Below are positions 62,666 to 64,000 of a stretch of DNA of 64,000 bases, piece by piece. Source of the stretch: PALSA-1003 sp963791945 (GTDB lineage: Bacteria > Pseudomonadota > Gammaproteobacteria > Burkholderiales > Casimicrobiaceae); NCBI GenBank assembly GCA_963791945.1, contig CAWBUD010000004.1, forward strand, positions 372,001 to 436,000, in the 5' to 3' direction. Position numbers and translations under genes: made by a program. The notes below the pieces were generated by a model. It had not been told where the DNA came from, did not search any database, and saw only the letters and a list, made by a program, of their open reading frames with translations. Each line of letters begins with the position of its first letter. The first letter of the stretch is position 1.

Positions 62666-63661
62666 CTACTGGATCACTTCGTCCGCGCGCAGCAGCACGG
62701 CTTGCGGAATCGTGATGCCAAGAGCCTTCGCGGTCTTGAGATTGATGACCAGGTCGAACTTGGTAGGCTGCTCGACCGGAAGATCACTCGCCGCTTCGCC
62801 TTTGAGGAGCATATCCACGTAGGCCGCGGCGCGTCGATATACGACGTTTAGGCTCGGCCCATAGGCGATGAGAGCGCCGGCCTGCGCGAAGTCCCTGTAG
62901 ATCGACACCACAGGCAGAAGGTGATTCGCGGCGAGGTCGAGAATCTGCCGCCGATGTTTCGTGATCGCTCCGTCGTCCATGACAAACAGGGCTTCCGAGC
63001 GAGCGCGTGACGCGGCTTCGAAGGCGCCCGCATAGTCGTTCGGGTCGTGCACGGGAAGACGGACGAACGTCAAACCCAGTTGCTTGCCTTTGCGTTCGAC
63101 CTCGTTGATGATCACGACCGCGCCCGCGTTGTCACCCTGGTAGAGCGCCGCCATCCGCGAGATCTTCGGAAGTGTCTCGCGGAGCAACTCGACGCCCTTC
63201 GGTCCGAGCGCGTCGGGCATGAAGCTCAGCCCGGTGACGTTCCCGCCGGGATGAGCGAGGCTGGCCACGAGGCCGGATTTAACGGGATCGGCTACCCGCA
63301 TCATGACCACCGGGACGGTCCGGGTTGCTTTCTTGGCTGCCTGGGCGGCCGGCGTATTGATCGCCACAATCACATCGACTTCGAGCCGCAGAAGCTCCTC
63401 GACGAGAGTCGGAAGCCGCTCGTTGTGTCCTGCCGCATTTCGCAGCTCAATGCTGATTCCGCTACCCTCGACATAGCCGAGCTTGCGAAGCTCGTCGCGG
63501 AACGTATCGAGCAACCCTGGCTGCAGGTCCTGGGCCAGAACGCCGATCCTGCGGACCGACTTCACTCGTTGCGCTCGGGCGGCCGAGGACGCAGCGAGCA
63601 GCAGTGTACCGATAAGGAACGTGCGACGCGAAATCATGTCGGGCCTCCGACGGCGGGTCAT
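62666..63661 (-). CDS. ABC-type substrate-binding protein (ABC_sub_bind family)
   Basis: 331 residues. An N-terminal signal of Tat-like form (ISRRTFLIGTLLLAASSAARA) is followed by VRRIGVLAQDLQPGLLDTFRDELRKLGYVEG, VIVAINTPAAQAAKKAT, ADPVKSGLVASLAHPGGNVTGLSFM. This family of periplasmic binding proteins is common in alpha- and betaproteobacteria as orphans. Ligand unknown; no permease nearby. Confidence 0.9.
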   Translation of the reverse strand: MTRRRRPDMISRRTFLIGTLLLAASSAARAQRVKSVRRIGVLAQDLQPGLLDTFRDELRKLGYVEGSGISIELRNAAGHNERLPTLVEELLRLEVDVIVAINTPAAQAAKKATRTVPVVMMRVADPVKSGLVASLAHPGGNVTGLSFMPDALGPKGVELLRETLPKISRMAALYQGDNAGAVVIINEVERKGKQLGLTFVRLPVHDPNDYAGAFEAASRARSEALFVMDDGAITKHRRQILDLAANHLLPVVSIYRDFAQAGALIAYGPSLNVVYRRAAAYVDMLLKGEAASDLPVEQPTKFDLVINLKTAKALGITIPQAVLLRADEVIQ

Positions 63662-63742
63662 GGATTCAGTTCGAGGCGTAGCGCGGTGGCACGAGTATAA
63701 CGTCGTCGCGCCCGCGGGCCGGCGCGCGTGAACTGCGCCTGC

Positions 63743-64000
63743 CTACTTCTTCCCCGAGTACCAGACGCCACCGCCCGTTGTGGTCGATTCCGGAAGCCTT
63801 GGCGGGTTTGGCTTGCGCCATGGATCCCCTGCTGCCCTGACGTAGTGCTTGATGACATAGCCCCATGGAATGACGATGGGTACGAGCACGACGCTCATGA
63901 GGCAAGCAAACAGGGTCTCCGAGGCGTACTCGTCAAGCCCGGTATATACCCCACGTGCGGAGTGCGAATGCGAGGACCCGGATGACCTTCCAAAGCAGCT
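63743..64000 (-). CDS. possible gene running off the right edge
   Basis: A minus-strand frame open to the window end closes at TAG 63745-63743. It reads RGVYTGLDEYASETLFACLM, then SVVLVPIVIPWGYVIKHYVR and a Pro/Gly-rich tail ending WYSGKK. One hydrophobic helix. A start within the window could be Met at 63898. Not recognised. Confidence 0.35.
   Translation of the reverse strand, partial: SCFGRSSGSSHSHSARGVYTGLDEYASETLFACLMSVVLVPIVIPWGYVIKHYVRAAGDPWRKPNPPRLPESTTTGGGVWYSGKK

Overview
The window is high-GC chromosomal DNA of a betaproteobacterium. The evidence is conserved gene order: ilvI-ilvH-ilvC, psd, pssA and leuA on one strand behind a sigma factor/DUF3619/DUF3106/RDD group; fur facing bamE, followed by dapB, carA-carB-greA and yhbY; rpsT divergent from murJ; and a Bug-type tricarboxylate-transporter receptor. 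A more exact placement would be a guess. No rRNA, tRNA, CRISPR array, transposase or prophage gene was recognised.

Layout. 0-10 kb: gluQ, a lytic transglycosylase, proS, a membrane-anchored TPR protein, a universal stress protein behind a perfect FNR/Anr box, several unknowns and ppa. 9.3-21 kb: small membrane proteins and a sigma factor (minus strand), then branched-chain amino acid and phospholipid synthesis (ilvIHC, psd, pssA, leuA). leuA has a leucine-rich, apparently leaderless leader peptide and overlaps a 2OG-Fe(II) oxygenase gene. 21-30 kb: malate synthase, a rubrerythrin/Fe-S oxidoreductase/DUF3501 module, yajQ, argG and argF. 30-40.7 kb: rpsT, murJ, fur, bamE, dapB, an SDR, carA, carB, greA and yhbY.

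From 40.7 kb the conserved order stops. Up to the right edge lies a run of more than 40 mostly small genes, all on the minus strand. They encode a flavin amine oxidase, arylamine N-acetyltransferase, sirtuin/DUF488 pair, GFA, GNAT, DUF1330, ABM, SnoaL-like, tautomerase, HPP and many short membrane proteins. This is accessory DNA.

At about 57.1-62.6 kb several gene ends are followed by sequences with the layout of integron attC sites, all oriented with the genes. The best, at 62117-62187, ends in the canonical core GTTAGAC 16 bases before the next start codon. Three broken genes lie in or next to this stretch. I read it as a decaying gene-cassette array whose integrase is outside the window or lost (a CALIN). 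This and the leuA leader are the two most interesting observations. All calls come from reading the sequence and from memory of protein families; no search or folding program was run.
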